DNA of 64,000 nt, taken from assembly GCF_000428525.1 (NCBI RefSeq), contig NZ_AUAC01000009.1, positions 1 through 64,000 on the forward strand, in the 5' to 3' direction. The notes below the pieces were generated by a model. The model was not told where the DNA came from. It worked only from the letters and a program-made list of their open reading frames with translations, and made no database searches. Below are positions 24,118-33,137 of this stretch, in pieces. Within the stretch, counting starts at the first letter, position 1. Each line of letters starts with the position of its first letter. The DNA is from Hellea balneolensis DSM 19091. Its GTDB lineage: Bacteria > Pseudomonadota > Alphaproteobacteria > Caulobacterales > Maricaulaceae. The translations under genes and the position numbers were made by a program.

Positions 24118-26322
24118 CTACTCTTCTTCAGCTTTTTTGCGGTTGCGGCGTTTGCGCTTTGGTTTGTCACCGCCAGATTTTTTGTCGTCCTTATTATCTT
24201 CACGTGGTTCACGCGGGATTTCGAGACCTGTTTCTTGATCCACATATTTCATGGCGAGGCGGACTTTACCGCGGTCGTCAAAGCCCATCAGTTTGACATA
24301 AACTTCTTGGCCTTCTTTCAGATGGTCTGACGGGTGGTTGACACGTTCCGGCAGGATTTGAGAGACATGGACAAGGCCATCTTTCGGACCAAAGAAGTTT
24401 ACGAATGCGCCGAAATCGACAACTTTCACGACTTTACCTTTATAGATAACGCCAACTTCCGGCTCAGCCGTCAGGCCTGTAATCCACTCTTTCGCCGCTT
24501 CGATAGACTTTTTATCTGTGGACGCGATTTTGATGGTGCCGTCATCTTCGACAGAGACGCGGGCGCCTGTTGTATCAACGATTTCGCGGATGACCTTACC
24601 GCCTGTGCCGATGACGTCGCGGATTTTATCAACCGGGATTTTCATCGTTTCAATGCGCGGCGCAAATTCACCAACTTCTTCACGGGAGACTTCGAGGGCC
24701 TTGTTCATTTCACCCAAGATATGTAGACGTCCGGCATTGGCTTGTTCCAAAGCTGTTGTCATGATTTCCTCAGAAATCCCTGCGATTTTGATGTCCATTT
24801 GCAGTGACGTAATTCCTTCGGAAGTACCCGCCACTTTAAAGTCCATATCGCCAAGGTGGTCTTCGTCGCCAAGGATATCAGAGAGAACGGCTGTGTCGTC
24901 GCCTTCTTTGATAAGACCCATAGCGATACCAGAGACAGGGCGCTTAATCGGCACGCCCGCATCCATCATCGCAAGAGAGCAACCGCAAACTGTCGCCATA
25001 GAAGACGACCCGTTAGATTCCATAATTTCAGAGACCAGGCGGATGGTGTAAGGGAAATCTTCCGGTGTGGGGAGAACCGCCTGAAGCGCGCGCCAGGCGA
25101 GCTTACCATGACCGTGTTCGCGGCGCGATGTGCCGCCCATACGTCCGGCTTCACCGACTGAATAAGGCGGGAAGTTATAATGCAAAAGGAACTTGTTTTT
25201 AATCGTGCCTGTAAGCTGATCAACAAATTGCTCATCATCGGACGTCCCAAGCGTTGCGACGCAAAGCGCTTGTGTTTCGCCGCGTGTAAAGAGCGCTGAG
25301 CCATGTGTACGTGGAAGCATTCCGGCTTCGGAAACGATCGGGCGAACCTGATCTAGCTTACGGCCATCAATACGCTTTTTCGTTTTAATAACGGTTGTGC
25401 GGACTGTGGCGGATTCAATGGATTTGAACACGTCAGAGAAAACATTTTCTCTCATGCCGTCTTCATTCTCATCACTACGTCCAAGCGCGTCCCATGCCGC
25501 GCTACGAGTTTCACGAAGCGCGTCTTGACGCTCCATTTTATCTGTCAGCTTATAAGCCGCTTTGATGCCTTTCTCGGCAACTTTCTTCATGGCTTTCTTC
25601 TCTTCAGAGAGATCTGGCGCTGTAAATTCCCAAGCCGGTTTAGCGGCGGATTTTGCAAGTTTCTCAATCGCTTTGATCACGTCTTGGCAAGATTCATGAG
25701 CATACATAACCGCGCCGAGCATTTGCTCTTCGGTTAATTCTTTGGCTTCTGATTCAACCATCATGACCGCGTCAGATGTTCCGGAGACAACGAGGTCGAG
25801 CTCTGAGTCAGCCATTTCGTCAATTGTGGGGTTCAAGACATAGTCACCATCAATAAGACCAATACGGGCCGCCGCGATGGGGCCTTGGAACGGTACGCCT
25901 GAAATTGTCAGAGCGGCAGAGGCGCCGATCATACCAAGGATATCAGGCTCGTTTTCGAGATCATGTTGCAGAACGGTGATGACGACCTGTACTTCGTTTT
26001 TAAAGCCCTTCGGAAAGAGCGGACGTATAGGACGGTCAGTCAGGCGCGCGATAAGTGTTTCGCGCTCTGTTGGACGGCCTTCACGTTTAAAGTATCCGCC
26101 CGGCACTTTGCCGGCGGCGTAAAACTTTTCCATATAATTTACGGTTAGCGGGAAGAAACTCTGTCCCGGCTTTTCAGATTTTGCCGCACAAACTGTGGCA
26201 AGGAGAATAGTTTCCCCATAAGTGACGAGGACGGCCCCATCAGCTTGGCGTGCCATGCCGCCTGTTTCTAATTTGAGAGGACGTCCCGCCCAATCGATTT
26301 CTACTGTGTGTTTATCAAACAT
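24118..26322 (-). CDS. pnp: Polynucleotide phosphorylase
   Basis: 734 residues. Two RNase PH domains (from [19 protein letters not shown] and from [15 protein letters not shown]) are joined by a helical domain. The active-site region includes [23 protein letters not shown] domain follows ([18 protein letters not shown]), then an S1 domain ([20 protein letters not shown]) and a basic tail. It degrades RNA 3' to 5' with phosphate and is part of the degradosome. Last gene of the rpsO-pnp unit. Confidence 0.97.
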   Translation of the reverse strand: MFDKHTVEIDWAGRPLKLETGGMARQADGAVLVTYGETILLATVCAAKSEKPGQSFFPLTVNYMEKFYAAGKVPGGYFKREGRPTERETLIARLTDRPIRPLFPKGFKNEVQVVITVLQHDLENEPDILGMIGASAALTISGVPFQGPIAAARIGLIDGDYVLNPTIDEMADSELDLVVSGTSDAVMMVESEAKELTEEQMLGAVMYAHESCQDVIKAIEKLAKSAAKPAWEFTAPDLSEEKKAMKKVAEKGIKAAYKLTDKMERQDALRETRSAAWDALGRSDENEDGMRENVFSDVFKSIESATVRTTVIKTKKRIDGRKLDQVRPIVSEAGMLPRTHGSALFTRGETQALCVATLGTSDDEQFVDQLTGTIKNKFLLHYNFPPYSVGEAGRMGGTSRREHGHGKLAWRALQAVLPTPEDFPYTIRLVSEIMESNGSSSMATVCGCSLAMMDAGVPIKRPVSGIAMGLIKEGDDTAVLSDILGDEDHLGDMDFKVAGTSEGITSLQMDIKIAGISEEIMTTALEQANAGRLHILGEMNKALEVSREEVGEFAPRIETMKIPVDKIRDVIGTGGKVIREIVDTTGARVSVEDDGTIKIASTDKKSIEAAKEWITGLTAEPEVGVIYKGKVVKVVDFGAFVNFFGPKDGLVHVSQILPERVNHPSDHLKEGQEVYVKLMGFDDRGKVRLAMKYVDQETGLEIPREPREDNKDDKKSGGDKPKRKRRNRKKAEEE

Positions 26323-26518
26323 ATCGTACTTTTTCTTTTCGTATAATTTCAGACGCTCCGAATTGAGTGTCTGTTGTCAGCTATGACCCGATAAACCGAG
26401 CCATAATAAGTTGAGAGAAAACCAATTCATTTTGGTTTCAATTTTGGGGTCAAACGGCACATGAAAACCCGTGGTTTTCACTGTCGCCTTGCCGGTGATT
26501 TGCTGGCGCAAATAACCT

Positions 26519-26788
26519 TTAGTGGCGCAGACCCAGCTTTTCGATAAGTGTCTTATAACGACCCTCATCTTTTTTCTTCAAATAAGCCAAAAGACGACGA
26601 CGTTTCGCGACCATGGCCAAAAGCCCGCGGCGTGAATGGTTGTCTTTCTTATTGGTTTGAAAATGTTCCGTCAGTGTTTTGATGCGGTCCGTGAGGATCG
26701 CGACTTGGACTTCGGGTGAACCTGTATCACCAGGTTTCGTAGCGTATTCATTGATCAGCGCTGATTTGCGCTCTGGTGTGATCGACAT
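26519..26788 (-). CDS. rpsO: Ribosomal protein S15 (uS15)
   Basis: 89 residues, full length. The signature [20 protein letters not shown] and the end [20 protein letters not shown] are intact. It binds 16S rRNA in the small-subunit platform. It lies 18 bp downstream of truB and upstream of pnp. The 196-bp gap to pnp holds two short dyads (around 26417-26436 and 26462-26478) that could be processing sites, as in E. coli rpsO-pnp. Confidence 0.98.
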   Translation of the reverse strand: MSITPERKSALINEYATKPGDTGSPEVQVAILTDRIKTLTEHFQTNKKDNHSRRGLLAMVAKRRRLLAYLKKKDEGRYKTLIEKLGLRH

Positions 26789-26806
26789 CGTAAGTCTCCG
26801 TTACGG

Positions 26807-27712
26807 TTATAGATTAAACACCTTTTTGGGCCTTAACTGACCGTCCGAGGTGTTACAAAGAGCGACCGCCTTGTCCTCTAACATAGCCAAAATCCATTCA
26901 GATTTTTCGGCTGTGAAAGAAGGGGTAAGGACAATTGCCCGTCCGTGTTTCAGCTCATTCGCCTCTTGTTCTGTAAGGGCTAACACCGGGATGTCGTCCA
27001 GCGCAGTCTCTACAGGCCGCAAGGCTTCTGAAACGCCGCCCATATGGCAGAGATTTTCCAGCGCGTCCAGTGTAAATGCATGCGCCAAAGTGAACGGGCC
27101 GACGCGCGTGCGGCGCAGCATGGTCACATGCCCGCAAGTGCCGAGCGCTGCCGCTAAGTCCCGCGCCAGAGAACGGATATAAGTCCCTTTTCCGCAATCA
27201 ACCTCAAAGGTGGCAGCCTCCTCGTTATATTCAAGTAACTCAAATCTAGTCACGGACACGCGGCGGGGTTTCAGCTCTACCACTTCTCCAGAGCGGGCTA
27301 AATCATAGGAGCGCTTACCCTTAACTTTAATCGCGGAAAAACGCGGTGGTACTTGCTCTATATCGCCAATAAATTGCGGGAGGGCTTTGAGAATATCAGC
27401 CTCAGCAGGACGAACATCAGAGGTTTCCGTCACCTCCCCTTCAGTATCCCACGTATCAGTATTCTCGCCAAAGGTCAGGGTAAATTGATACGCCTTCTTA
27501 GCGTCTACCATAAAAGGCACAGTCTTCGTCGCCTCACCGAGCGCTATTGGTAATATGCCCGTCGCGAGCGGGTCGAGCGTACCCGCATGCCCTGCCTTTT
27601 GCGCGGTAAACAGCCAGCGCACCTTGCCCACAGCCGAGGTTGAGCCAAGCGCATAAGGCTTATCCAATACGACCCATCCATGAACGGGATTACCTTTGCG
27701 TTTACGAGCCAG
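26807..27712 (-). CDS. truB: tRNA pseudouridine(55) synthase TruB, probable CTG start
   Basis: TruB makes pseudouridine 55 in tRNA T-loops. The catalytic block is GHAGTLDPLATGILPIALGE with its Asp, followed by YIRSLARDLAAALGTCGHV. The first standard start (TTG at 27667) would lose the conserved opening GWVVLDKP and has no Shine-Dalgarno. In frame upstream lie 15 codons giving ARKRKGNPVHGWVV after a CTG at 27712, which is preceded by AGGAGG with 5-nt spacing. An in-frame stop bars any earlier start. I therefore extend the gene to the CTG. About 301 residues, the usual length. Confidence 0.85.
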   Translation of the reverse strand: MARKRKGNPVHGWVVLDKPYALGSTSAVGKVRWLFTAQKAGHAGTLDPLATGILPIALGEATKTVPFMVDAKKAYQFTLTFGENTDTWDTEGEVTETSDVRPAEADILKALPQFIGDIEQVPPRFSAIKVKGKRSYDLARSGEVVELKPRRVSVTRFELLEYNEEAATFEVDCGKGTYIRSLARDLAAALGTCGHVTMLRRTRVGPFTLAHAFTLDALENLCHMGGVSEALRPVETALDDIPVLALTEQEANELKHGRAIVLTPSFTAEKSEWILAMLEDKAVALCNTSDGQLRPKKVFNL

Positions 27713-27833
27713 ACTCGCCTCCTGTAAATTTCATGTGCCATGCCTGTTTTAGGCATAAATATCAATTAACTCTTGAAAACATAAGCACTACCTTTAAGGG
27801 TGCTATTACTATGAAACTAAAGAGAGAAAATTC

Positions 27834-28253
27834 ATGAACTTCAAACTACTTTTGGCAGCCGCAGCCGCAATATCACTAAGCGCATGCTCGACTATTATAA
27901 ACGGCTCTAATCAACTTGTTGCCGTCAATACAGGTGATGTAACCGGCGCAGACTGCACCGCAACGGGCGGTTCTGAATTTGCTGTTAATGAGAGCTTTGT
28001 GACTCCCGCAGAAGTCAAGTTTCCGCGCAGTAAAAAAGCATTGAAATTTGAATGCAATAAAGCTGGATATCAAACTGCGACGAAAACTGTAACCGGTAAA
28101 GTCGAAGGCTCTACGGCTGGTAACATCATCGCGGGTGGCGGTATAGGTGTCGGTGTAGATGCTCTAACAGGCGCAATATACAAATATCCCGGAACAGTTA
28201 TGATTCCAATGACACCTAATGGAATGGCGGCTGAAGAGCCAATGGCTAAGTAG
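27834..28253 (+). CDS. Small outer-membrane or periplasmic lipoprotein
   Basis: 139 residues with a lipoprotein signal: hydrophobic AAAAAISLSAC, cleavage before C18. The mature part has STIINGSNQLVAVNTGDVTG, two more cysteines (ADCTATGG and LKFECNKAGYQ) in a PEGA-like beta pattern, then a Gly-rich stretch (GNIIAGGGIGVGVDALTG) and IYKYPGTVMIPM. Similar small lipoproteins occur in Proteobacteria without known function. It lies opposite to the surrounding operon, between truB and rbfA, with its own terminator. Confidence 0.8.
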   Translation: MNFKLLLAAAAAISLSACSTIINGSNQLVAVNTGDVTGADCTATGGSEFAVNESFVTPAEVKFPRSKKALKFECNKAGYQTATKTVTGKVEGSTAGNIIAGGGIGVGVDALTGAIYKYPGTVMIPMTPNGMAAEEPMAK

Positions 28254-28280
28254 TCATCTACTATTTCATATTTGATCGAG

Positions 28281-28308
28281 AAGCCGCCATTTAAGGCGGC
28301 TTTTTTTA
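28281..28308. terminator. Terminator after the lipoprotein gene
   Basis: AAGCCGCC and GGCGGCTT pair with a 5-nt loop, followed by eight Ts. It faces the rbfA gene and separates it from truB. Confidence 0.88.
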
Positions 28309-28312
28309 TGCG

Positions 28313-28690
28313 CTAATCTAAATCTTGCTTCACTTGCGGCTGGTCCAACAATTTCGCCATATCTTCTGCGGTATCAAAACTTCTATCGGCCACAAACTTC
28401 AAACGAGGCGTGGATTTCATTTCCATTTCCTTTCCCAATCGCCCGCGAAGAAAAGAGCTACAGCGCTGCAATCCCGCAATCACCTTATCCATATCCCCCC
28501 CGCCCAGAGGCGCCGCATAAACAAGCGCATGTTTGAGATCAGGCGAGGCCCGAACTTCGGAAATTGTCACAGAGACACCTTGCAGATCGGCATCACGAAT
28601 ATTTTCTTTCGCCAAAATATCTGCCAAGGCGCGGCGGATAAGCTCGCCCGCTTTTAATTGCCGCTGTGATGGGGGTCTGTTTTTTGTCAT
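28313..28690 (-). CDS. rbfA: Ribosome-binding factor A
   Basis: 125 residues from the ATG that overlaps the previous stop (TAATG); an upstream TTG would add 11 residues. Family features: SQRQLKAGELIRRALADIL, then LQGVSVTISEVRASPDLKHA and LRGRLGKEMEMKSTPRLKFV. It matures the 16S rRNA 5' end in the 30S subunit. It is normally directly after infB; here a pair of small genes and a convergent gene intervene, so its expression depends on the small genes' promoter. Confidence 0.93.
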   Translation of the reverse strand: MTKNRPPSQRQLKAGELIRRALADILAKENIRDADLQGVSVTISEVRASPDLKHALVYAAPLGGGDMDKVIAGLQRCSSFLRGRLGKEMEMKSTPRLKFVADRSFDTAEDMAKLLDQPQVKQDLD

Positions 28691-28902
28691 TATGGTCGAA
28701 ATCCGTTTAGCCAGGCTTTCCAATAGACCATGTCGATTACAGCTTCAATATAAGCTTCTCCACTAGGCAAGCCTATCCTCTCCGCTTGCATAACGGCAAA
28801 TTCCCATTGAGCTTCTTCGAGTTCAATTTCACTATCGATTCTTTTCTGCTCCCCAGGAAGGCTACTTTCCCATACAGATCGAACGAATAATTCAGTATTC
28901 AT
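28690..28902 (-). CDS. Small acidic protein of unknown function
   Basis: 70 residues, acidic (ESSLPGEQKRIDSEIELEEA), with aromatic residues at the C-terminus (DMVYWKAWLNGF). No family recognised. Its start overlaps the stop of the gene upstream by four bases, and its stop overlaps the rbfA start by one base. The three are therefore translationally linked, which argues that it is a real gene. Confidence 0.55.
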   Translation of the reverse strand: MNTELFVRSVWESSLPGEQKRIDSEIELEEAQWEFAVMQAERIGLPSGEAYIEAVIDMVYWKAWLNGFRP

Positions 28903-29267
28903 GAGAATTTGTTTCTAAACAGAAATGCACCTACGCCTATGGCAGCGCTACCGATAATCAGATGCCGCAAACGTAATTTCGGTTTAGCTACAAGTAACTC
29001 AGTTATAAAGTCTACACAGTCATATTTTACGATTGAATACTTGCGATATTTGCTAATGCGTTTCGCTCTTTCAATTATTTGCGCTTTCGATTGACTAACG
29101 CCCAGACGTCTAACCCATATAATTTGACCGCGTTCTTGAATACTAAGCAATGGCTCAATTTTTATCCCGTCATTGCCCGTCAGGTGTATAATTTCAGTAT
29201 CATCCAAACGTAAAATCTCATGCCTTTTAAAATCAACCCACACTATTCCCACATTGTACCAGAGCAT
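28899..29267 (-). CDS. LRAT/NC-domain-like (permuted papain fold) membrane-anchored protein
   Basis: 122 residues. The order of features matches the NC/LRAT-like branch of the NlpC/P60 superfamily: an opening GIVWVD strand, EIIHLTGNDG, a segment IIERAKRISKYRKYSI and then KYDCVDFITELL with the probable nucleophile C84. The usual first histidine before the GI(Y/V) strand is an Asn here (YNVGI), so activity is uncertain. A C-terminal membrane helix covers about 100-118. The function is unknown; relatives act as acyltransferases or peptidases. Divergent from a HTH gene, and upstream of the small acidic gene and rbfA. Confidence 0.5.
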   Translation of the reverse strand: MLWYNVGIVWVDFKRHEILRLDDTEIIHLTGNDGIKIEPLLSIQERGQIIWVRRLGVSQSKAQIIERAKRISKYRKYSIVKYDCVDFITELLVAKPKLRLRHLIIGSAAIGVGAFLFRNKFS

Positions 29268-29362
29268 AATTATAACTTTCGTGTTAGCTTGCCTTAACTC
29301 GAATCAATAAAGGAATGCTAATTTTTGTCAATAAAATACAATAATTGCATAATTATTCATTT

Positions 29363-29749
29363 ATGACTAAATCTGAAAATACTCCAGCCGCTACATTCTC
29401 AATGATTGTTGCACATGTAATTACTGAAAAATGGAAATTATCGGGACAGTCCATGATGATTTTCTATAACTCAACAGGCATTAGTCAGCCTTCATGGTCG
29501 AGACTAGCAAGAGGTCAGACTCGTTTTGATATTGAAGACCTCCGCATCATCGAAAAGCAAGCAAATATCGGCGTAATGGATGTTTTAAATGAAGCCTTTC
29601 AAGTCGAACAAAAAGCTAAGCTCGAAGGCATAAAAATCATTGAACCTTACACGACGCAAAATAAAGCTGACCTTCAAAAAGCAGGCGTTGCGATTGTTGC
29701 GGGTGCCGTTCTTGCATTTCTTGCAGTGCAAGCCATTAAGGCAAAATAA
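29363..29749 (+). CDS. HTH (XRE-like) protein with C-terminal membrane helix
   Basis: 128 residues from the ATG; a TTG would add 6. Residues about 12-65 form a Cro/CI-like helix-turn-helix (SGQSMMIFYNSTGISQPSWS, then RLARGQTRFDIEDLRIIEKQ). A polar linker follows, then a membrane helix (VAIVAGAVLAFLAVQAI) at the end. A tail-anchored HTH protein is unusual. It is divergent to the LRAT-like gene with a 95-bp shared promoter region, so it may control that gene. Confidence 0.65.
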   Translation: MTKSENTPAATFSMIVAHVITEKWKLSGQSMMIFYNSTGISQPSWSRLARGQTRFDIEDLRIIEKQANIGVMDVLNEAFQVEQKAKLEGIKIIEPYTTQNKADLQKAGVAIVAGAVLAFLAVQAIKAK

Positions 29750-29772
29750 AAGCCCTCAAAGCGGAGGGCTTT
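29749..29772. terminator. Bidirectional terminator between infB and the HTH gene
   Basis: AAAGCCCTC and GAGGGCTTT pair with a 6-nt loop, T-rich on both sides. It overlaps the HTH stop codon and lies 24 bp after the infB stop, so infB transcription probably ends here instead of reading into rbfA. Confidence 0.8.
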
Positions 29773-29795
29773 CACTTTCAAATTTAGCGTAGTAA

Positions 29796-32312
29796 CTAAT
29801 CTAATTTACGATCTAGCATCTCAACTGTGAAACACTCAATCTGATCACCCTTACGCAGGTCATGATAATTGAGGAAGCCCATACCACATTCCATACCGGC
29901 TTGGACTTTCGGGACTTCGTCCTTAAAGCGCTTCAACGTTGAGAGCTCGCCCTCATGAATGACGACATCATCGCGAAGTAAGCGCACGCCAGACCCACGC
30001 TCAACGCGGCCTTCGGTGACTTTCGCACCCGCGACCTTACCCAATTTGGAAATATCAAAGACTTCGAGCACTTCGGCGTAACCGATAAATGTTTCTTTGC
30101 GCTCAGGTTCTAACATACCTTCAAGCGCGCCTTTGATCTCATCAATTAGGCCATAAATAATGGAGTAATACCGAATTTCAACGCCTTCTTTTTCTGCCAG
30201 CTCTTTAGCTTGGCGGTTAGCGCGAACGTTAAAGGCGATGATCGGCGCGTTTGATGACGCCGCGAGCTGAACATCAGACTCAGAGATACCCCCTGCAGCC
30301 GAATAGACGACACGCGCTTTAACTTCATCATTGCCTAGCTCTTCAAGTGATGTCTTGATAGCCTGAGCAGAGCCTTCAACATCCGCCTTAACCAAAAGCG
30401 TCATCTCGGAAGATGTCTTATTGGCCAGTTTGGCCATCATCTGTTCCATATTAGCCATGCCGGACGCAGCTATGCTCTGATTTTCTTTGCGCTTACGAAT
30501 ACGGTATTCTGTCAACTCGCGCGCGCGCTGTTCTGTTTCCACAACAGCAAATGGCTCGCCCGGTGCAGGCGCACCGTCTAGCCCCATAACTTCGACTGGA
30601 GTCGAAGGTCCAGCTTTCTTAAGCTGAGCATTACGCTCATCCATCATAGCTTTAACCTTACCCCAATATTCGCCAGCCACAACAATTTGCCCACGCTCAA
30701 GGGTGCCGCGCTTGACAAGCAAGGTTGCAACAGCGCCGCGACCTTTTTCGATTTTGGATTCGATAACAAGCCCATCAGCATTGCGCGTTGGGTTTGCTTT
30801 AAGCTCCATCAACTCCGCTTGGTTAGCAATAGCTTCAGCTAAGTCATCAAGACCTGTCTTCTCTTTGGCTGAAACAGGGATCGCCTGTACATCGCCCGAC
30901 ATAGATTCGGTTATAACATTATGCTGCAAAAGGTCAGTTTCAACCTTTTGCGGGTTCGCATCATAGCTATCCATTTTATTGATTGCGATAATAAGAGGCG
31001 TCTCTGCTTCTTGCGCATATTTAATGGACTCAATCGTTTGCGGCATGACGCCATCATCTGCGGCCACAACCAAAACTACAATATCAACCGCCTGTGCACC
31101 GCGTGTTCTCATTTCAGAAAAAGCCGCGTGACCCGGCGTATCAAGAACGGTTATTTGCTCGCCTGATTTTAGTTTAAGCTGATAGGCACCAATATGTTGC
31201 GTGATACCGCCGGCTTCGCCTGACGCCACATCTGTGGTCCGCAATGCGTCAAGCAATGACGTTTTACCATGATCAACATGGCCCATCACCGCAATAACAG
31301 GAGAGCGTGGCTTTCGATCTTTTTCATCAGACGGTGTATCATCGATGATGAAATTCTCTTCAACATCTGACTCCGAAACCCGCTTAACAGTATGCCCAAA
31401 GTCTTCAACAATAAGCTGAGCTGTATCGGCATCAAGCACGTCGTTCATTGTTGCCATTGTGCCTTGCTGCATTAGATATTTTACGACGTCACGCGCGCGT
31501 TCAGCCATACGGTTTGACAGCTCAGAAACTGTAATAGCTTCAGGTATAACGACTTCTCGCTGAACCTTCTCACGATCACCACTTCCGCCGCGCTGGCGTT
31601 GCTTTTCGCGCTCACGGGCCCGTTTAACAGACGCCAATGAACGTTGGCGCTCATCATTACCAGCCAATGCCGATACAATTGTAAGCTTACCACGTCGGCG
31701 CTTTGTTTCACCTTTAGAACGCGTCGGAGGCGGTGCAGCACGTTTTTTCTTAACGCGGCCACCTGCCTTTTCGATTTCAGACCGTGTATCTTCTTCTTTC
31801 TTCAAAGCCGCAGCCGCTCCAACGGGCTTACGCGCAGCGAGCTTTTCAGCCTCTTCTTTTTGCCGCTTTTCTTCTTCAGCCTCAAGACGCCGAAGCTCTG
31901 CAGCCTCTTCTTCTTTTTTCTTGGCTTCCAAAGCCGCTTTTTCCTCGGCCATGCGCTTTTCACGCTCGGCCTGTTCCGCAGCTTTTTTCGCCTCGCGCTC
32001 GTCAGCTTGTGCCTGAGCGGTGCTGAGAGCGGCTTGGCGCTTTTCATATTCGGCTTTTGAAAGACCCAGTTTTTTCGCGGCCAAGGCGACTTCATCAACC
32101 TTTGGCTTCGCCGCCGGAACAGTAATCTTTGGCGCAACCTTGACCTTTGGCGCTGCCCCCGATCCCGGACGTATAATAACTTTTTTCTTCTTCTCGACCA
32201 CGACCGCCTTTGAACGGCCGCCCGAGAGAGATTGGCGTACGGAGCCCTTACCTGAAGTACTCAAGGAGAGTGGCTTACGAGCGCCGGGTTTTTTATCTGT
32301 CTTATCAGTCAT
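29796..32312 (-). CDS. infB: Translation initiation factor IF-2
   Basis: 838 residues from the second of two in-frame ATGs (32318 or 32312), chosen because GAAAG is then properly spaced. N-terminal 300 residues are highly charged (Lys/Glu/Ala coiled region), then IF2_N ([20 protein letters not shown]). The G domain has [23 protein letters not shown], and NKMD. Domains II-IV follow to the C-terminus. It brings initiator tRNA to the 30S subunit. Long ORFs in other frames over the charged part are composition artefacts. Confidence 0.97.
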   Translation of the reverse strand: MTDKTDKKPGARKPLSLSTSGKGSVRQSLSGGRSKAVVVEKKKKVIIRPGSGAAPKVKVAPKITVPAAKPKVDEVALAAKKLGLSKAEYEKRQAALSTAQAQADEREAKKAAEQAEREKRMAEEKAALEAKKKEEEAAELRRLEAEEEKRQKEEAEKLAARKPVGAAAALKKEEDTRSEIEKAGGRVKKKRAAPPPTRSKGETKRRRGKLTIVSALAGNDERQRSLASVKRAREREKQRQRGGSGDREKVQREVVIPEAITVSELSNRMAERARDVVKYLMQQGTMATMNDVLDADTAQLIVEDFGHTVKRVSESDVEENFIIDDTPSDEKDRKPRSPVIAVMGHVDHGKTSLLDALRTTDVASGEAGGITQHIGAYQLKLKSGEQITVLDTPGHAAFSEMRTRGAQAVDIVVLVVAADDGVMPQTIESIKYAQEAETPLIIAINKMDSYDANPQKVETDLLQHNVITESMSGDVQAIPVSAKEKTGLDDLAEAIANQAELMELKANPTRNADGLVIESKIEKGRGAVATLLVKRGTLERGQIVVAGEYWGKVKAMMDERNAQLKKAGPSTPVEVMGLDGAPAPGEPFAVVETEQRARELTEYRIRKRKENQSIAASGMANMEQMMAKLANKTSSEMTLLVKADVEGSAQAIKTSLEELGNDEVKARVVYSAAGGISESDVQLAASSNAPIIAFNVRANRQAKELAEKEGVEIRYYSIIYGLIDEIKGALEGMLEPERKETFIGYAEVLEVFDISKLGKVAGAKVTEGRVERGSGVRLLRDDVVIHEGELSTLKRFKDEVPKVQAGMECGMGFLNYHDLRKGDQIECFTVEMLDRKLD

Positions 32313-32428
32313 TTTCATCTTTCAGATAGCAGGGTCATAAGTCCTGCTGATCAACGCTATTTATTCATTCTCGCGCTTGGCCGCGTAACCTAACGACCTT
32401 ACGCCCATATTCAACAGGGAAAAACGCT

Positions 32429-33127
32429 TTATTTTTCCCGTATTTCATGTGCCCTGTCAGGCCAATTCATCGGGACAAGATCCCGAAAACCCGACAACCG
32501 CCGCACATCGATTTTCATCGACTTTGCAAGCTTACCTGGCCTTATCGCCGCATGCACAATCGACTCTCGCCCCAAAGCGCAGCCAATATCGTCTGCCGTA
32601 AAACAGCCAACAACAATTGGATCCGGCAGCTCTTGCTCGCGGTTCATGGCCTTGGCCAAAGTCCGTATTTTACTACGCCCGTCCTTAGACCCGTCAGAGG
32701 CCTCAATACGAAGAGCGATTGCCGCCTCACGGGCCATTGACTGCACTTGGTCAAACCCCATGGCAATCACACTAGCTTTGCGGGCCATTGTGATAAGCCC
32801 CAAAACGCGCCGGGACAGAAGCCTCTCCGTTAAAGCGGCCAAGTCACCCTCAATCTTTGCCGCCCCCTTAAAGCCGCGGTTAAAGCCTTTTTGCGCGATC
32901 ACTTTTTCGAGCGATTGTCTATCGCTGCTGACCCAAGCGCCCCGGCCCGGCAGTTTGCCTTGAATATCAGGTGTCACCACACCCTCAGGGTTCAGCACAA
33001 AACGCACCATATCGACAGGGTCACGGCTCTCACCGCTCGCCAGGCAGCGCCGTTCAAGAGGCTTATGACCTCGGCGGTCAGGGCCAAACTCGGCCTCATC
33101 AGGCGATATGGTGGGGGCGATCGTCAA
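32429..33127 (-). CDS. YlxR (DUF448) plus L7Ae-like RNA-binding protein
   Basis: 232 residues, fusing two domains that are separate in Firmicutes. YlxR (about 20-95) is seen in ERRCLASGESRDPVDMVRFV and GRGAWVSSDRQSLEKVI. An L7Ae/YlxQ-like domain (about 105-200) is seen in LLGL-type helix RVLGLITMARKASVIAMGFD. YlxR has been linked to RNase P and nucleoid or transcription control. It sits in its usual place between nusA and infB. Confidence 0.9.
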   Translation of the reverse strand: MTIAPTISPDEAEFGPDRRGHKPLERRCLASGESRDPVDMVRFVLNPEGVVTPDIQGKLPGRGAWVSSDRQSLEKVIAQKGFNRGFKGAAKIEGDLAALTERLLSRRVLGLITMARKASVIAMGFDQVQSMAREAAIALRIEASDGSKDGRSKIRTLAKAMNREQELPDPIVVGCFTADDIGCALGRESIVHAAIRPGKLAKSMKIDVRRLSGFRDLVPMNWPDRAHEIREK

Positions 33128-33137
33128 TTAAAAGAGC

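Noticed and set aside
26377-26568. 63-residue ORF overlapping the rpsO end
   Set aside because: Overlaps rpsO in another frame and has no family pattern; the gap probably holds processing hairpins only.
31644-32060. Phe/Leu-rich forward ORF opposite infB, resembling a membrane protein
   Set aside because: Antisense of the Lys/Glu-rich N-terminal region of IF-2, a known composition artefact.
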